A stretch of 64,000 nt of DNA, taken from contig SEIO01000011.1 in the NCBI GenBank assembly GCA_004145795.1, forward strand, positions 1-64,000, read 5' to 3'. The DNA is from Lentibacillus lipolyticus (GTDB lineage Bacteria; Bacillota; Bacilli; Bacillales; Amphibacillaceae). Each line of letters starts with the position of its first letter. The stretch's first letter is position 1. Under the pieces are notes generated by a model. It searched no databases. It was given only the letters and a program-made list of their open reading frames with translations, and had not been told where the DNA came from. Position numbers and translations under genes: made by a program. Of the stretch, positions 36,298 to 46,982 are shown one piece after another.

Positions 36298-37889
36298 GTG
36301 TTTATTTGATAGGTATACTAGTTGGTTTTTTAATATTTGTGTTGATTGGTGTACTATTATCTAAAAGAATTTCGAACGTGGAAGATTACTATATTTCAGG
36401 CAGGAACGCACCGACCATTTTAATTACTGGATCTTTAGTTGCATCATTTCTTAGTTCTGTAACATTTATGGGTGAAGCTGGTTTTTCTTACCAAGGCTAC
36501 CCGATCATTCAGTTAATATTAGTCATTTTTAATGCAAGCGGTTATGTATTAGGAGTATTTTTCTTTGGAAAATATCTGCGCAGGAGCAAAGCACTGACTG
36601 TGCCTGAGTATTTCGGGAAAAGATTTAATTCAAATAATATCCGCAAAGCCGCTGGTATTACGACTATACTAGGGATCTCTGCGTACATTGTGGCAGTTAC
36701 TCAGGGAGGGGCTTTACTATTTTCATCCATTTCCGGTTTCCCCTACTCTGTCTCCCTCATTATCATTTGGGGTGCTTACACAGTTTTCACTTTTCTTTCC
36801 GGAGCAAAAGGCGTTCTTGTTAATGACACACTTATGTTTTTTATATTCTTCCTAGCTACCATTGTAGCCTTCCCTTTTATAATGTCTGCTACTGGAGGTT
36901 GGCCTAGTGCTATTATTGATGCGTCTACACTGCAATCGAAGCCAAATCTGCTTGACTGGCACGGAATTACCGGGGAAAATGCAACATTGGGCACTCCGTT
37001 TGAAGCGCTATCATGGGCAATTATTCTAGGATTGGTTTGGGGTACGGTAGTATCTGTCAGTCCATGGCAAACTAGCAGGTACTTAATGGCTAAAAATGAA
37101 CACGTTGTCATTCGTTCCGGTATCGTTGCCACCATTTCTATTTTTACAATTTATCTATTCCTGCACCTTAGCATGGCCGCAGTTAATATTATTAACCCAA
37201 ATATTAATCCAACTGAGAATGCCTTTATTTGGGCAGCCATTAATATAATGCCTACATGGCTGGGAATCATCGTATTACTGGGGATAATGTCAGCCATACT
37301 TTCTTCCTGTTCAACGTTTTTACAGTTGATCGGAAATAGCGTTTCACACGATATTTTTATTCATAAAGAAAGAAATAGCAAGGCTGTTTTGAAGTTCAGC
37401 AGATTTGTCATGCTGGTTTCCAGTATTGGGATTGCAGCAATAACATTTTGGCAGCCTCCCGCAGTCATGTGGATTGGTTATTTTGCCGCAACTTTGTTTG
37501 CTGCCTCTTGGGGTCCTGTAGCATTTGCAAGTGTGTTTTCAAAAAGTGTAAACAAAACAGCAGCCTTTTGGAGCATTATCGTAGGCTTTCTTGGGGTCTT
37601 ATTGGGTGAATTGATCCAACAATTTGGTTTGACACTTCCAATTTATTTACATCCGGTGATAATCGGTGTCATTTCATCTGTACTTGTGTTAATCATCGGC
37701 ACAAAAATGGGTACTGTTACGGAAGAAGAAAAATTGTTTCAAGAAAAAATTCATGAAATACCTGAAGACCTTCTAAATAGTAAAGAAATGACGATCACAC
37801 AAAAATACCCAAATTATTTAATCATTAGTGGAATTGCTGTAATAATTATAACGTTTGTCTTCTATTACACGCCTTTGCATTTACTGTAG
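36294..37889 (+). CDS. Sodium:solute symporter (SSS family)
   Basis: 531 aa with about 13 hydrophobic segments. Motif SKRISNVEDYYISGRNAPT after helix 1 and AILSSCSTFLQLIGNSVSHD later are SSS-like. Start TTG at 36294 with GAAAGGA nine bases upstream. It probably imports the methylated or N-heterocyclic substrate of the flavoprotein encoded just before it. Terminator hairpin follows. Confidence 0.88.
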   Translation: MSVYLIGILVGFLIFVLIGVLLSKRISNVEDYYISGRNAPTILITGSLVASFLSSVTFMGEAGFSYQGYPIIQLILVIFNASGYVLGVFFFGKYLRRSKALTVPEYFGKRFNSNNIRKAAGITTILGISAYIVAVTQGGALLFSSISGFPYSVSLIIIWGAYTVFTFLSGAKGVLVNDTLMFFIFFLATIVAFPFIMSATGGWPSAIIDASTLQSKPNLLDWHGITGENATLGTPFEALSWAIILGLVWGTVVSVSPWQTSRYLMAKNEHVVIRSGIVATISIFTIYLFLHLSMAAVNIINPNINPTENAFIWAAINIMPTWLGIIVLLGIMSAILSSCSTFLQLIGNSVSHDIFIHKERNSKAVLKFSRFVMLVSSIGIAAITFWQPPAVMWIGYFAATLFAASWGPVAFASVFSKSVNKTAAFWSIIVGFLGVLLGELIQQFGLTLPIYLHPVIIGVISSVLVLIIGTKMGTVTEEEKLFQEKIHEIPEDLLNSKEMTITQKYPNYLIISGIAVIIITFVFYYTPLHLL

Positions 37890-37939
37890 CATCTATTAGA
37901 CTACATTCTAGCGCAGTAATGCTCAGCCCATCACACGAT

Positions 37940-37984
37940 AAGCAGCTGATAATCTCAACGGAGGTTTAATCAGCTGCTTTTATT
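37940..37984 (+). terminator. Rho-independent terminator
   Basis: AAGCAGCTGAT (37940-37950) pairs with ATCAGCTGCTT (37969-37979), then TTTATTGTTTTC. Confidence 0.75.
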
Positions 37985-38059
37985 GTTTTCAATAATTTCC
38001 CGAGTCGTTATTATTGGGCCATTTTCCCAATGTCACTTGTTTTGATTTTAGTTGGAAAG

Positions 38060-38746
38060 CTACTCATACCGCCCTCTTATCTCGGGAGGATATAAGTAAG
38101 TCGTTTGGGACGAGCCAACATGAACCAGCGGGTCTCTTGTTTCGGGAGCAGTCGTGAGTAAGTCGTTCTGTTTGATGTTATGCCGGGCTTCAGAAAGACG
38201 CCACGGCATATGGGAAATCGTCGCCTTCACAATGTGCTTGCCTTTGATGGTGTAAATATGATACCGCTCCGTAAGCCAGTGTGCCAATGTGTGCTTCTCC
38301 GGAGTAAAACGTTCGAATGACGGATAAACATGTGCTGAAAATCGGCCGGATGACTCGCCATTGGTTTGTTTCATGCTGAACGTCGTCCGGCTCCCACCAT
38401 CAAAATAAGCGTGCCGATAAGGAAGCGACAGCAGCCATTGCGCACCCAGCACTGACAACTTGCTGTTTGTGTACACCGTAAGAAAATAAACGGCCGGTTC
38501 CTCATAAAAACGGATATAAGTACGCACATTAACCTGCGAGAGTGAACCGAGAGAAAACAAGCCCGAACCCCAGCGCAAACGGCTTCGGGGCGAACGAAAA
38601 AGAACCATGCTCATCCACGCCCGGCCATGAAATGTATCCAGCTGAAATGGCTTCGGCACGAGCGATCTTAACCCATCATACGGTACCGGCCAGTGCATGA
38701 ATATAGGATTTTCCCAATATTGGACCCCTATCCATGGCCTCTTCAT
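38060..38746 (-). CDS. YqjF-like protein (DUF2071)
   Basis: 228 aa. The opening KRPWIGVQYWENPIFMHWPV and later LVPKPFQLDTFHGRAWMSMV are typical of DUF2071 (acetoacetate-decarboxylase-like fold). No enzymatic role is established for these proteins. Start after AAGGAGAGG. Single gene. Confidence 0.8.
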   Translation of the reverse strand: MKRPWIGVQYWENPIFMHWPVPYDGLRSLVPKPFQLDTFHGRAWMSMVLFRSPRSRLRWGSGLFSLGSLSQVNVRTYIRFYEEPAVYFLTVYTNSKLSVLGAQWLLSLPYRHAYFDGGSRTTFSMKQTNGESSGRFSAHVYPSFERFTPEKHTLAHWLTERYHIYTIKGKHIVKATISHMPWRLSEARHNIKQNDLLTTAPETRDPLVHVGSSQTTYLYPPEIRGRYE

Positions 38747-38972
38747 AACGCAGCCTCTCCTTCCCCACCTAGCATGATTCGATCAGAGAAACCATCTCGT
38801 TTCAGTATTTTGTCCCGCTCCGGAAAATTGCATCATCCCTCCTCACGCTACACCTTGATGTGTTTGAATGTATTGAAAGGCAAACGACGAATCTGCCTGT
38901 GCCGCGTCCTTGCCATACCTGATAGATCATGTTCAAAACAAGTTGACCTAACCCGAGGGCCATCGAGGGCCA

Positions 38973-40304
38973 TTACCCCCTCTTACTTTCATCCACTGCC
39001 TCGATCAGCAGTTCCACAATATGCACGGCCCGCATCTTATCCGACAATCCTTCCCGTTCAATGCCTAGTTTCATCTGGAGTAGACATCCTGGGTTTGTTG
39101 TAACGATTGTGGTTGCTGCCGTGTGCTTCACCTGTTCCATCTTGTAATCCAGGTGTTTCATAGAAAGTTCCGAGTGGACAATGTTATAGATTCCTGCAGA
39201 ACCACAGCATCTAGCAGCATCGTTCATTTCCTGATAGTGAGGGCCGTCAATAGATTGTAGCAATATTCTTGGTTCCTCAAATGTTTTTTGCACGTTACGC
39301 AGATGACAGGAATCCTGGTAGGTTACAACCTGTTCCGGTAGCTTCAGCGGCATTTTATGAAAATCAAGCTCTACAAGAATCGTGGTAATATCTTTAATTT
39401 TTTCAGTGAAACGTGCTGCATGGTCCGCCCATTCTGGATCATCCTTCAGCAAATGATCATAGTCATTTAGAAATGCGCCGCATCCACCAGCGTTGGTAAT
39501 GATGAAATCTGCGTTCACTTCTTCAAATGCGGCGATGTTTTTCTTCGCTAATTCTTTCGCTTTATCTTTTTCACCTGCGTGTCCATGGAGTGCCCCACAG
39601 CAATTTTGTGTATCTGGTACAACGATATCGCATCCGACTTTTTGCAGTAGTTCAATGGTTGCTTTGTTTGTTTCCATAAACATGGTGTCCATTAAACAGC
39701 CTTTGAAAAATGCAACCGTTGCTTTTGGTTTGTTTTCATGTTGATAGTATTTTTGGCGGGCTCTCATTTCTTTTCGTGTTGGAACATCCGGTAATACCCG
39801 CTCCATGGTTGCCATTGATTCAGGAAATAGCTTCATGAATCCGATTTTCCTTGTCATCTTTTGCATGCCGGAGTGCTGATAAAAGTGAAGCAGCGATGTC
39901 ATATTCTCCATTCGGTTCTGATGTGGAAACAGGCCGTCAAAAACGGTTTTTCGGACCATTTTTGCAGGAAGCGAATGTTTTTTATTTTGATTGAAAATAT
40001 CTCTTGCTTCCTCCAGCAACTGTCCATAGTTTACCCCTGCAGGACATGCAGGCTCACAGGCTCTGCACCCAAGGCATTCGTTCAATGTCTTTTCAATATC
40101 TTCATCCGGTTCAATCTCGCCGTCAACAATCCCTTTCATGAGCGCGATTCGGCCTCTGGGTGATTGGGTTTCGTCATAGCCCGACTGGATATAGGTTGGA
40201 CATACGGGCAGACAAAAGCCGCAGCGCATGCAGTTTTCCAGCTCATCCCGGTCCATTCGATCCTGAAAGTCTTGTTGAATTCGCTCTTTTACGGCTGTGT
40301 TCAT
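38973..40304 (-). CDS. glcF: Glycolate/D-lactate oxidase iron-sulfur subunit (GlcF)
   Basis: 443 aa. Two [4Fe-4S] motifs, CMRCGFCLPVCPTY (about 21-34) and CLGCRACEPACPAG (about 73-86), followed by two CCG domains (NCCGALHGH, RCCGSAG). Passes electrons from GlcD to the membrane chain. The start overlaps the end of glcD by 4 bp. Confidence 0.93.
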   Translation of the reverse strand: MNTAVKERIQQDFQDRMDRDELENCMRCGFCLPVCPTYIQSGYDETQSPRGRIALMKGIVDGEIEPDEDIEKTLNECLGCRACEPACPAGVNYGQLLEEARDIFNQNKKHSLPAKMVRKTVFDGLFPHQNRMENMTSLLHFYQHSGMQKMTRKIGFMKLFPESMATMERVLPDVPTRKEMRARQKYYQHENKPKATVAFFKGCLMDTMFMETNKATIELLQKVGCDIVVPDTQNCCGALHGHAGEKDKAKELAKKNIAAFEEVNADFIITNAGGCGAFLNDYDHLLKDDPEWADHAARFTEKIKDITTILVELDFHKMPLKLPEQVVTYQDSCHLRNVQKTFEEPRILLQSIDGPHYQEMNDAARCCGSAGIYNIVHSELSMKHLDYKMEQVKHTAATTIVTTNPGCLLQMKLGIEREGLSDKMRAVHIVELLIEAVDESKRG

Positions 40305-41707
40305 CTGTGACTCACCTCTTCTTGATCCGCTTCGAAAAATAACTTGCCGGGATTCATGATGTCGTTTGGATCAAAACTTTGCTTGATTCCTTTCATCGCC
40401 TGAATTCCTGCTTCACCCAATTTCAGCTTCAGATAAGGTGCTTTCATGGCACCAACACCATGTTCGCCGGTTATCGTTCCGCCCAGCTCAACGGCCTTTT
40501 CAAAAATCTCCGCAAATGCCTGTTCCACACGATGAAACTCCTCTTTGTTACGGACATCTGTTGGCACAGTTGGATGCAGATTTCCGTCTCCTGCATGACC
40601 AAATGTACAGATTTTTACATCGTATTTGATAGCGATTTCGTTGATGGCCTTGACCATTGGTGCGACTTGGGATCTAGGAACGGTGGCATCTTCCAGGAAT
40701 GTCGTGGGTCGTAATCGGGCAATGGTGGAAAGTGCTGACCTACGTGCGGTTGTAAGGGCATTTGCTTCCTCTTCGTCCTTGGCTATATTGACGGTGACCG
40801 CACTGAATTCCTTGCATATTCCCGCCATTTTTTCGATGTCACTGGTAACGACACTTTCCGGCCCATCCTGCTCGATTAATAAAATGGCCTGGGCGTCGGT
40901 TGGAAGACCAACTTGGTTATAGGCTTCCACCACTTCAACTGTCGGCTGATCTAAAAATTCAATGGTGGCAGGAATAATTCGGGCTTTGATAATGGCGGAT
41001 ACCGTTTTAGCAGCATCATCGATATCTTCATATGTGGCAAGCATAGTTTTCTTATGCGCTGGCAGCGGTACCAATTTCAGAATAGCTTCTGTGACGACAC
41101 CAAGTGTGCCTTCCGATCCGACAAAAAGTCTTGTTAGATCATATCCAGCTACATCTTTCATTAATTTACCGCCTGTTTCCATAATGGATCCATTGGGCAG
41201 GACGATTTTTAATCCAAACACATAATCTCTTGTGACGCCGTATTTGAGGCCACGCAAGCCACCGGAATTCTCATTGATATTACCTCCGATAGTGGAGACC
41301 GTCATGGAGCTGGGGTCCGGGGGATAAAGTAGCCCTTTTTCCTCAACGGCTTCAATCAGCGTTTGAGTGATAACCCCCGGCTGTACCGTGGCAGTCAGGT
41401 TTTGCTCATCAATTTCCAGGATTTTATTCATATGTTTAAAGAGCAAAACAACGCCACCCTGCAGTGGTGTGGTCCCTGCACTTAAATTGGTGCCGGATCC
41501 ACGTGACGTGATCGGGATGTTATGTTCATTGCAAATTTTAACAACTTCGGCAACTTCTTCGGTATTGGCCGGCGCCACAACGGCATCGGGTGTCTTCCGG
41601 AAGCCTGGAGTGGCATCATAGCTGTAGGAGTGCAGGGACATGCTTGATGTTTCCACATTTTGATCGCCAACGATCTGTTTGAGTCGCTGAACGATGGACT
41701 TTTCCAT
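40301..41707 (-). CDS. glcD: Glycolate/D-lactate oxidase FAD subunit (GlcD)
   Basis: 468 aa. FAD-binding (PCMH) domain with ITSRGSGTNLSAGTTP and PPDPSSMTVSTIGGNINENS, then FAD-oxidase C-terminal domain with HAGDGNLHP and GEHGVG. Oxidises glycolate or D-lactate to the 2-oxo acid. The ATG at 41707 is nine bases after AGGGGA; a TTG at 41716 is less likely. No GlcE subunit is seen; Gram-positives usually lack it. Confidence 0.93.
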   Translation of the reverse strand: MEKSIVQRLKQIVGDQNVETSSMSLHSYSYDATPGFRKTPDAVVAPANTEEVAEVVKICNEHNIPITSRGSGTNLSAGTTPLQGGVVLLFKHMNKILEIDEQNLTATVQPGVITQTLIEAVEEKGLLYPPDPSSMTVSTIGGNINENSGGLRGLKYGVTRDYVFGLKIVLPNGSIMETGGKLMKDVAGYDLTRLFVGSEGTLGVVTEAILKLVPLPAHKKTMLATYEDIDDAAKTVSAIIKARIIPATIEFLDQPTVEVVEAYNQVGLPTDAQAILLIEQDGPESVVTSDIEKMAGICKEFSAVTVNIAKDEEEANALTTARRSALSTIARLRPTTFLEDATVPRSQVAPMVKAINEIAIKYDVKICTFGHAGDGNLHPTVPTDVRNKEEFHRVEQAFAEIFEKAVELGGTITGEHGVGAMKAPYLKLKLGEAGIQAMKGIKQSFDPNDIMNPGKLFFEADQEEVSHR

Positions 41708-41824
41708 AAAATTCAATCCCCTATCTATTCGAAAAAATTATAACAACTGTCTATCATCTATTATAAATAAAAACGTATCGTCATTTCTATGTGTTCTTAT
41801 ACAAAAAATAGTGATTTGATTAAA

Positions 41825-42928
41825 TCATGAAAACATTGTATGTTCCTCTAAAAACATGTTGGCAAGATATAGATTCGCCAAGTCCTTGAAGCGCTTCGGA
41901 TCCAATCCTGTCATTTGATAGATTTTAGACAGCCGGTAGTGTAACGTATTGATATGAATGAATAATGTATCCGCGATTTTTTGAAGGGATGATCCGTTCT
42001 CTAGAAATGCCTTTAGCGTTTCAAGCAGCTGTTTGTTATCCATTAAATCCCCGATTGTTCTGCTGATAAATTCCTTTTTTATTTCATCGGAGATATCATA
42101 AAGACAAAGCTCTAACTGAAGATCCGTATGGTAGGAGATTCTGGAGTTAGTGCTGTAATGAAGGGCCGTTAGTGCTTGTTCATAGGAACGGTACAGCTCA
42201 TAAGATGCGGCTAAGTCTCCAATGCCAATATGAAATTCAATGGAAAAGTTATTTTCGCAATTATGTTGTATAGCTTTCAAAAAGTCTGGCTTTATTTGCT
42301 TCGATTGATGAAGTGTATGCATTCAGAATAATCGATTATTCCCCCAGCGAATGAGGGTATCTTTTTCCGGGATGACGTTCCTGACGTACTGCCATATTCT
42401 TTTTTGAAGAATGGAGTCTTCCTGATTTATAGCAAATAGGATAACCTGCTACATCCCATCCATGGAAATCCCAAAGGTTTCCGCCCGATCCAATAAGGGA
42501 CGAGTTACTTTTCTGCTCTGCAGCAAATCAAATATAACATTTTTAACAGCGCGGTGTTCAAATTCCATTTGCTCATGATAATTATTTTCATTGATCAATA
42601 GCTCGGTCATTTTCCGGACGATCTCCCCAAACGGCCTTACTTTCTCGATCTCCCCAGTAATGCCAATCACCCCGATTACCGCTTCATGGAAACAGAGGGG
42701 GAGGTTAATGCCTGTTTTCACCCCTTTTAATTCCATTGCCAGCTGTTTGGTGATAATCAGTTGTTCGTTATTTTGGATCACAAGCACAGATCCTTCATGG
42801 TATTCCCCGACTCTATCCGGGTTTGTGCTTGCAATAACGATTCCATTTGTATCGCATATAATGATTTGCTCATCAATCAAGCTTTTAATAACTTGAATGA
42901 TTTTATCTGCTAAGTGATGGATGGTCAT
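41825..42928 (-). pseudogene. CdaR-type sugar-diacid regulator broken by two in-frame stops
   Basis: One continuous frame of 368 codons reads as CdaR: N-terminal diacid-recognition domain (IIQVIKSLIDEQIIICDTNG ... ), middle region, and C-terminal PucR-type HTH (LFIHINTLHYRLSKIYQMTG). It is interrupted by TAG at 42449-42451 and TGA at 42323-42325. The 43 codons between stops still read sensibly (QVILFAINQEDSILQKRIWQ), so decay is recent. In relatives CdaR sits next to glycerate/glycolate genes, matching glcDF here. Confidence 0.85.
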
Positions 42929-43160
42929 TGGTAATTAATCTCCCTAAGTGACGGACTTTTTTTGGCAGGTTGCACCAGACCATTAATACCGTCAAGCAGC
43001 CATTGGTCAATTTAGAAATGAACCACCTTAGAATACTGTTCCTGTGCTTTTTCAATGATTTTGCTACTTTAATCATGAAGTGTTGAAATTTAACTGCTTG
43101 TGACTTGGTTAGTTTTTCCTGCTTTTGAACCCTACAACGGTGCGATTTTTTGACAATCAT
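42915..43160 (-). mobile_element. ISL3-family transposase C-terminal remnant
   Basis: The - strand reads SILRWFISKLTNGCL, then after a frameshift DGINGLVQPAKK. This is the ISL3 motif WFxSKLTNGxLEGINxLVQAAK. Less than 90 codons remain, ending at the start of the cdaR pseudogene. Confidence 0.6.
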
Positions 43161-43237
43161 GTTTTACACGATTCAGCTCTTCATTTAATACCCAACTACC
43201 ATCTAACATCTAAATTACCCCGGGTTTCCTTAGACTG

Positions 43238-43939
43238 TTACGCATCTAGGATGACAATATGAACAGCCTTGACGGGTCCATGAACACCCACAACCATGTT
43301 CATTTCTATATCCGCACTATTACTTGGCCCCGTAATAAAGTTGATATATGGGGAGATGTTTTCCCCTTCCTCCACTTGTTTATGAATTCGAGCAGTCACC
43401 TGAGTCATCCGAGGCACAATGGTTGACCTTGGAATAATGGCTGCATAGGTTGTTGGAAGCAAGCTGACGGATCGCGCAATATTCCGGTCGTTAAATTGGG
43501 CTATTGTTCCTGATTCGGCAAGACTGACGTCACTGAACAGGAAGCCGATATTAGCTTGTTTGGCTTTTTCAATATTCCTCTCACCTAATTCAGCATCCCA
43601 TATATGAACATCGTTTTCATCAAATACATCTGTCAGTCCAAATTCGGCAAAACGCCCATCATCCGTTGCAACCATTGGTGACCCGCCATAGGTTTTCATG
43701 ACATATTCGACTGTTTCTGCAAGCTGATCCATTGTCGTTTCCAGAACGAGGGTGCCCTTTTCTTCACTATTTTCATTAAACAGAGCACATAGTTCATCGG
43801 ATGTTTTTTCCTGATAGACAGCCCATTGCGGTTGATACTCCCAATCAGGCCGTGACACGTCTGTTTTTCGTTCCCGTCCAAGCCGATCAGCAATATGACT
43901 AAGAAATTTATCCCGATTATGAATGGTACCTTTACTCAT
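43238..43939 (-). CDS. lutC: Lactate utilization protein C (LutC)
   Basis: 233 aa, DUF162/LUD domain. It contains [36 protein letters not shown] and the terminal [20 protein letters not shown]. Part of the LutABC complex that oxidises L-lactate to pyruvate. It overlaps lutB by 8 bp. Confidence 0.93.
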   Translation of the reverse strand: MSKGTIHNRDKFLSHIADRLGRERKTDVSRPDWEYQPQWAVYQEKTSDELCALFNENSEEKGTLVLETTMDQLAETVEYVMKTYGGSPMVATDDGRFAEFGLTDVFDENDVHIWDAELGERNIEKAKQANIGFLFSDVSLAESGTIAQFNDRNIARSVSLLPTTYAAIIPRSTIVPRMTQVTARIHKQVEEGENISPYINFITGPSNSADIEMNMVVGVHGPVKAVHIVILDA

Positions 43940-45371
43940 TTCGGCTGTCCCCTTTCTTATGTTCCTTGAACCACTTTCTGAAATTTTCTTTGCCTGGTGC
44001 CGGGAATTCCCGTATTTTGGTCCAAAGTTTCATCGGGCCGGGGCCGTTTGATATCGAACCTTCTTGAACAAAAGGCTTAGCGAATGTGGGTGCCCCTTTT
44101 GTGGCAATTTTGAACAAAGATGGCGTGCTGGCACCGATACCAAAAGCTGTCATGGCAGCCTGTTCGCTTTTATCAGCATACCCTTCCTCGACATAAATTT
44201 GACGGTGTCGGATGAGCTGCTCATGCAATGGGATTTTGACTGGACAGGCTTCAGTACATGCAGCACAAAGGCTCGATGCGTAAGGAAGTTCGCCGTATTC
44301 TTCATAACCGCCCAATATTGGTGAAAGCACAGCACCAATCGGTCCCTGATAAATAGAACCGTAAGCATGACCTCCAATATGGCGGTACACTGGACAAACG
44401 TTCACACAAGCGGCACATCGAATACAGTGAAGCGCTGATTGAAATTCTGTACCTAGTGCTTTGGAGCGGCCACCGTCCACAATCACAAGATGGAAGTCTT
44501 TCGGCCCGTCAACACTCTGTGGACCAACTTCCGGCGTCACATTTGTTACATATGTGGTGATTTTTTGACCAACGGCGCTTCTACTTAATAGGTTCACCAT
44601 GACGTCCAAGTCTTCCCATGTCGGCACTAGTCTTTCCATGCCCATGACGCTGATTTGGGTCTCCGGATAACTAGTTACCATGTTAGCGTTGCCTTCATTG
44701 GTAACCAAGGATACAGAGCCTGTCTCGGCAACTCCAAAATTACACCCGGTAATCCCGATATCAGCATTCATAAACACATCTCTCAACTGACTGCGCGCAA
44801 ATGCCGTCAATTCCTCAGGCTGATCGGTACCACTATAGCCGGCCTTTTCCTTTAATGTATCTCGGATTTGTGATTTGTTTTTATGCAAGGACGGCACTAC
44901 GATATGGGATGGGCGATCGCCTTCCTCAGCCTGCAAAATGTATTCCGCCAGATCGGTCTCATGAACCTGACAACCAACATCTGCCAAGGCTTCATTCAGC
45001 CCTATTTCTTCGGTCACCATCGATTTTGCTTTCGTGGCATTTTTAGCATTTTTCTTTTTAGCTACCTGCTGTATATAGGCATTCGCCTCTTCAGCCGTTT
45101 CCGCAAAAAACACATGCCCGCCACGTTTAGCAAAATTCTCACTTAATTGTTCCAGATAATAATCAAGATTTTCCAATGTATGCCGGCGTATCTCCTCTCC
45201 GGCGCTTCGCCAATCTTCCCAATCACCAATCGCCTCATCGCCTTCTGTTGCAGCAATCTTTTTACCTCTTAAGCCATCTTGTGCATTAGCCATTGATTGG
45301 CGCATGAATGTATCGTCCAATGCATCATCCACTCTATCAAAAAATGGCTTCTCGCCAATTTTCATAGCCAT
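43932..45371 (-). CDS. lutB: Lactate utilization iron-sulfur protein LutB
   Basis: About 479 aa from the ATG at 45371 (ATG 45365 also possible); AAAGGAGG lies 8 nt upstream. LUD domain followed by two cluster motifs [14 protein letters not shown] and [12 protein letters not shown], plus C-terminal DUF3390-like segment. Electron-transfer subunit of LutABC. Confidence 0.93.
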   Translation of the reverse strand: MAMKIGEKPFFDRVDDALDDTFMRQSMANAQDGLRGKKIAATEGDEAIGDWEDWRSAGEEIRRHTLENLDYYLEQLSENFAKRGGHVFFAETAEEANAYIQQVAKKKNAKNATKAKSMVTEEIGLNEALADVGCQVHETDLAEYILQAEEGDRPSHIVVPSLHKNKSQIRDTLKEKAGYSGTDQPEELTAFARSQLRDVFMNADIGITGCNFGVAETGSVSLVTNEGNANMVTSYPETQISVMGMERLVPTWEDLDVMVNLLSRSAVGQKITTYVTNVTPEVGPQSVDGPKDFHLVIVDGGRSKALGTEFQSALHCIRCAACVNVCPVYRHIGGHAYGSIYQGPIGAVLSPILGGYEEYGELPYASSLCAACTEACPVKIPLHEQLIRHRQIYVEEGYADKSEQAAMTAFGIGASTPSLFKIATKGAPTFAKPFVQEGSISNGPGPMKLWTKIREFPAPGKENFRKWFKEHKKGDSRNE

Positions 45372-45385
45372 AACCACCGCCTCCT

Positions 45386-46105
45386 TTATGAGCGTGAGTT
45401 TAAAATTTGCGCAATATGTTTAACAGCTATCGGTTTTCCTTTACGGTCAATACGTCCCTTTATATTCATCAAGCATCCCCCATCTGCCGTAATCAGAACA
45501 TCTGCACCTGTCTCTTCTACGTGCCGGACTTTTTCATCAACCATTTGTTCCGAGATCGGCACCATCTTCACAGCAAATGTCCCGCCAAAACCACAGCAGT
45601 CATAACTATTTTCCAATGGAAGCAGTTCCAGTCCTTCTACATTATTAAGCAGCTTGAACGGAGACTCTGTTTCCTTGAGTAAACGCATCATATGACAAGA
45701 CGTATGGTAGGTAGCCTTTGCATGATAAACTGCTCCAAGATCCTCAACACCTAGTACATTGACAATAAATTGGGTGAACTCATACGTTTTATCAGCAACT
45801 TTTTGAGCTTTTTCATGCCAGGTGGCATCATCCTGGAAAAGTCCAGGATACTCCTTAAACATACCGGCACATGACCCAGAAGGTGTCACAATATATTCCG
45901 ATGATTCGAAAGCGGAAATCATTTGTTTCGCTGCTTTTTGTGCATCTTTCCGGTAACCACTGTTGTATGCCGGCTGCCCGCAGCAAATCTGTCCTCGTGG
46001 AAAGTCAATCTCACAGCCCAGTCGTTCAAGCACCTCAACCATATCTTTTGCAGCCTCCTGATAGAATAACTCACCAAGGCATGTAACGAATAGTGATATT
46101 TTCAT
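45386..46105 (-). CDS. lutA: Lactate utilization protein A (LutA)
   Basis: 239 aa from the ATG at 46105 after GGAGG; the frame extends to 46129 without a ribosome site. Two CCG domains ([24 protein letters not shown]) bind a noncubane or [4Fe-4S] cofactor. First gene of lutABC in the usual order. Confidence 0.93.
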   Translation of the reverse strand: MKISLFVTCLGELFYQEAAKDMVEVLERLGCEIDFPRGQICCGQPAYNSGYRKDAQKAAKQMISAFESSEYIVTPSGSCAGMFKEYPGLFQDDATWHEKAQKVADKTYEFTQFIVNVLGVEDLGAVYHAKATYHTSCHMMRLLKETESPFKLLNNVEGLELLPLENSYDCCGFGGTFAVKMVPISEQMVDEKVRHVEETGADVLITADGGCLMNIKGRIDRKGKPIAVKHIAQILNSRS

Positions 46106-46175
46106 CGTCTTCCTCCCTACTAAACTCATAAAACTTAACGAACAATATTAACATATTCCATACACCGGTTGGTTT

Positions 46176-46898
46176 TTACATTTCTCCAATTTCATCAATA
46201 TATCTAAATAGCTCTTTATTCACTTCATCTAAATGCTTGTACATATGTTCATGCGCTTGTTCTGGTTCTCTATTTTTGATCGCTTCAAAAATTCGTTCAT
46301 GTTCCGTATATAATTTCTCAGAACGATTATCAGAGTATAATAAAACCTTCCTTGTTTCTCGTATAGTTTCAGAAATAAGACCCGACACACTGACCAATAG
46401 GTGGATAAGTAATTGATTATGTGTTGCATGTGCTATTGCCATATGAAAATCCGTATCAGCACTTGATGACAGGTCTTCATTACCCCTCGCATTTCCCATC
46501 ACAATAAGGGCCTTTTCAATCGGTATTAAGTCGTCCTCATTATGAGCATTAGCAGCTAGGCTAGCCGTGCCTACTTCTAAAATTTTCCGTAGTTCATATA
46601 ACTCCTTCACATCATTTTTTTTCATCAAAAAGGCTATCGTTACTGGCAACGAAAACTTTGAGGGGTCGAAGGATTTAACATACGTTCCCTCGCCCTGTTT
46701 CATCTCGAGAAGACCCATGGAACGTAAGCCGCTTAATGCTTCCCGAATTGCGGATTTACCAACGTCAAATTTTGTTGCCAATTGCTCTACAGATGGTAAC
46801 TTTTCACCTGGCTCTAATTGTTTATTTCTTATTTTATCTATAATAGATTCGGCTACTTCTTCATAGATTTTTTTGGTTTTTATTTTTTTATATTCCAT
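46176..46898 (-). CDS. LutR-like GntR/FadR-family repressor
   Basis: 240 aa. Winged HTH (about 10-75, PSVEQLATKFDVGKSAIREALSGL) and FCD domain with metal-site pattern DTDFHMAIAHATHN. Position beside lutABC and lctP and the TCATC-N-GATGA palindrome upstream of lctP indicate control by lactate. Confidence 0.85.
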   Translation of the reverse strand: MEYKKIKTKKIYEEVAESIIDKIRNKQLEPGEKLPSVEQLATKFDVGKSAIREALSGLRSMGLLEMKQGEGTYVKSFDPSKFSLPVTIAFLMKKNDVKELYELRKILEVGTASLAANAHNEDDLIPIEKALIVMGNARGNEDLSSSADTDFHMAIAHATHNQLLIHLLVSVSGLISETIRETRKVLLYSDNRSEKLYTEHERIFEAIKNREPEQAHEHMYKHLDEVNKELFRYIDEIGEM

Positions 46899-46982
46899 AC
46901 CCTAACTCCCCCTCATCATTTACTCCATTTTACTGGAAACAAATGAATTTAGAAAATAACATATCGATGAAAGGGTATTGAT

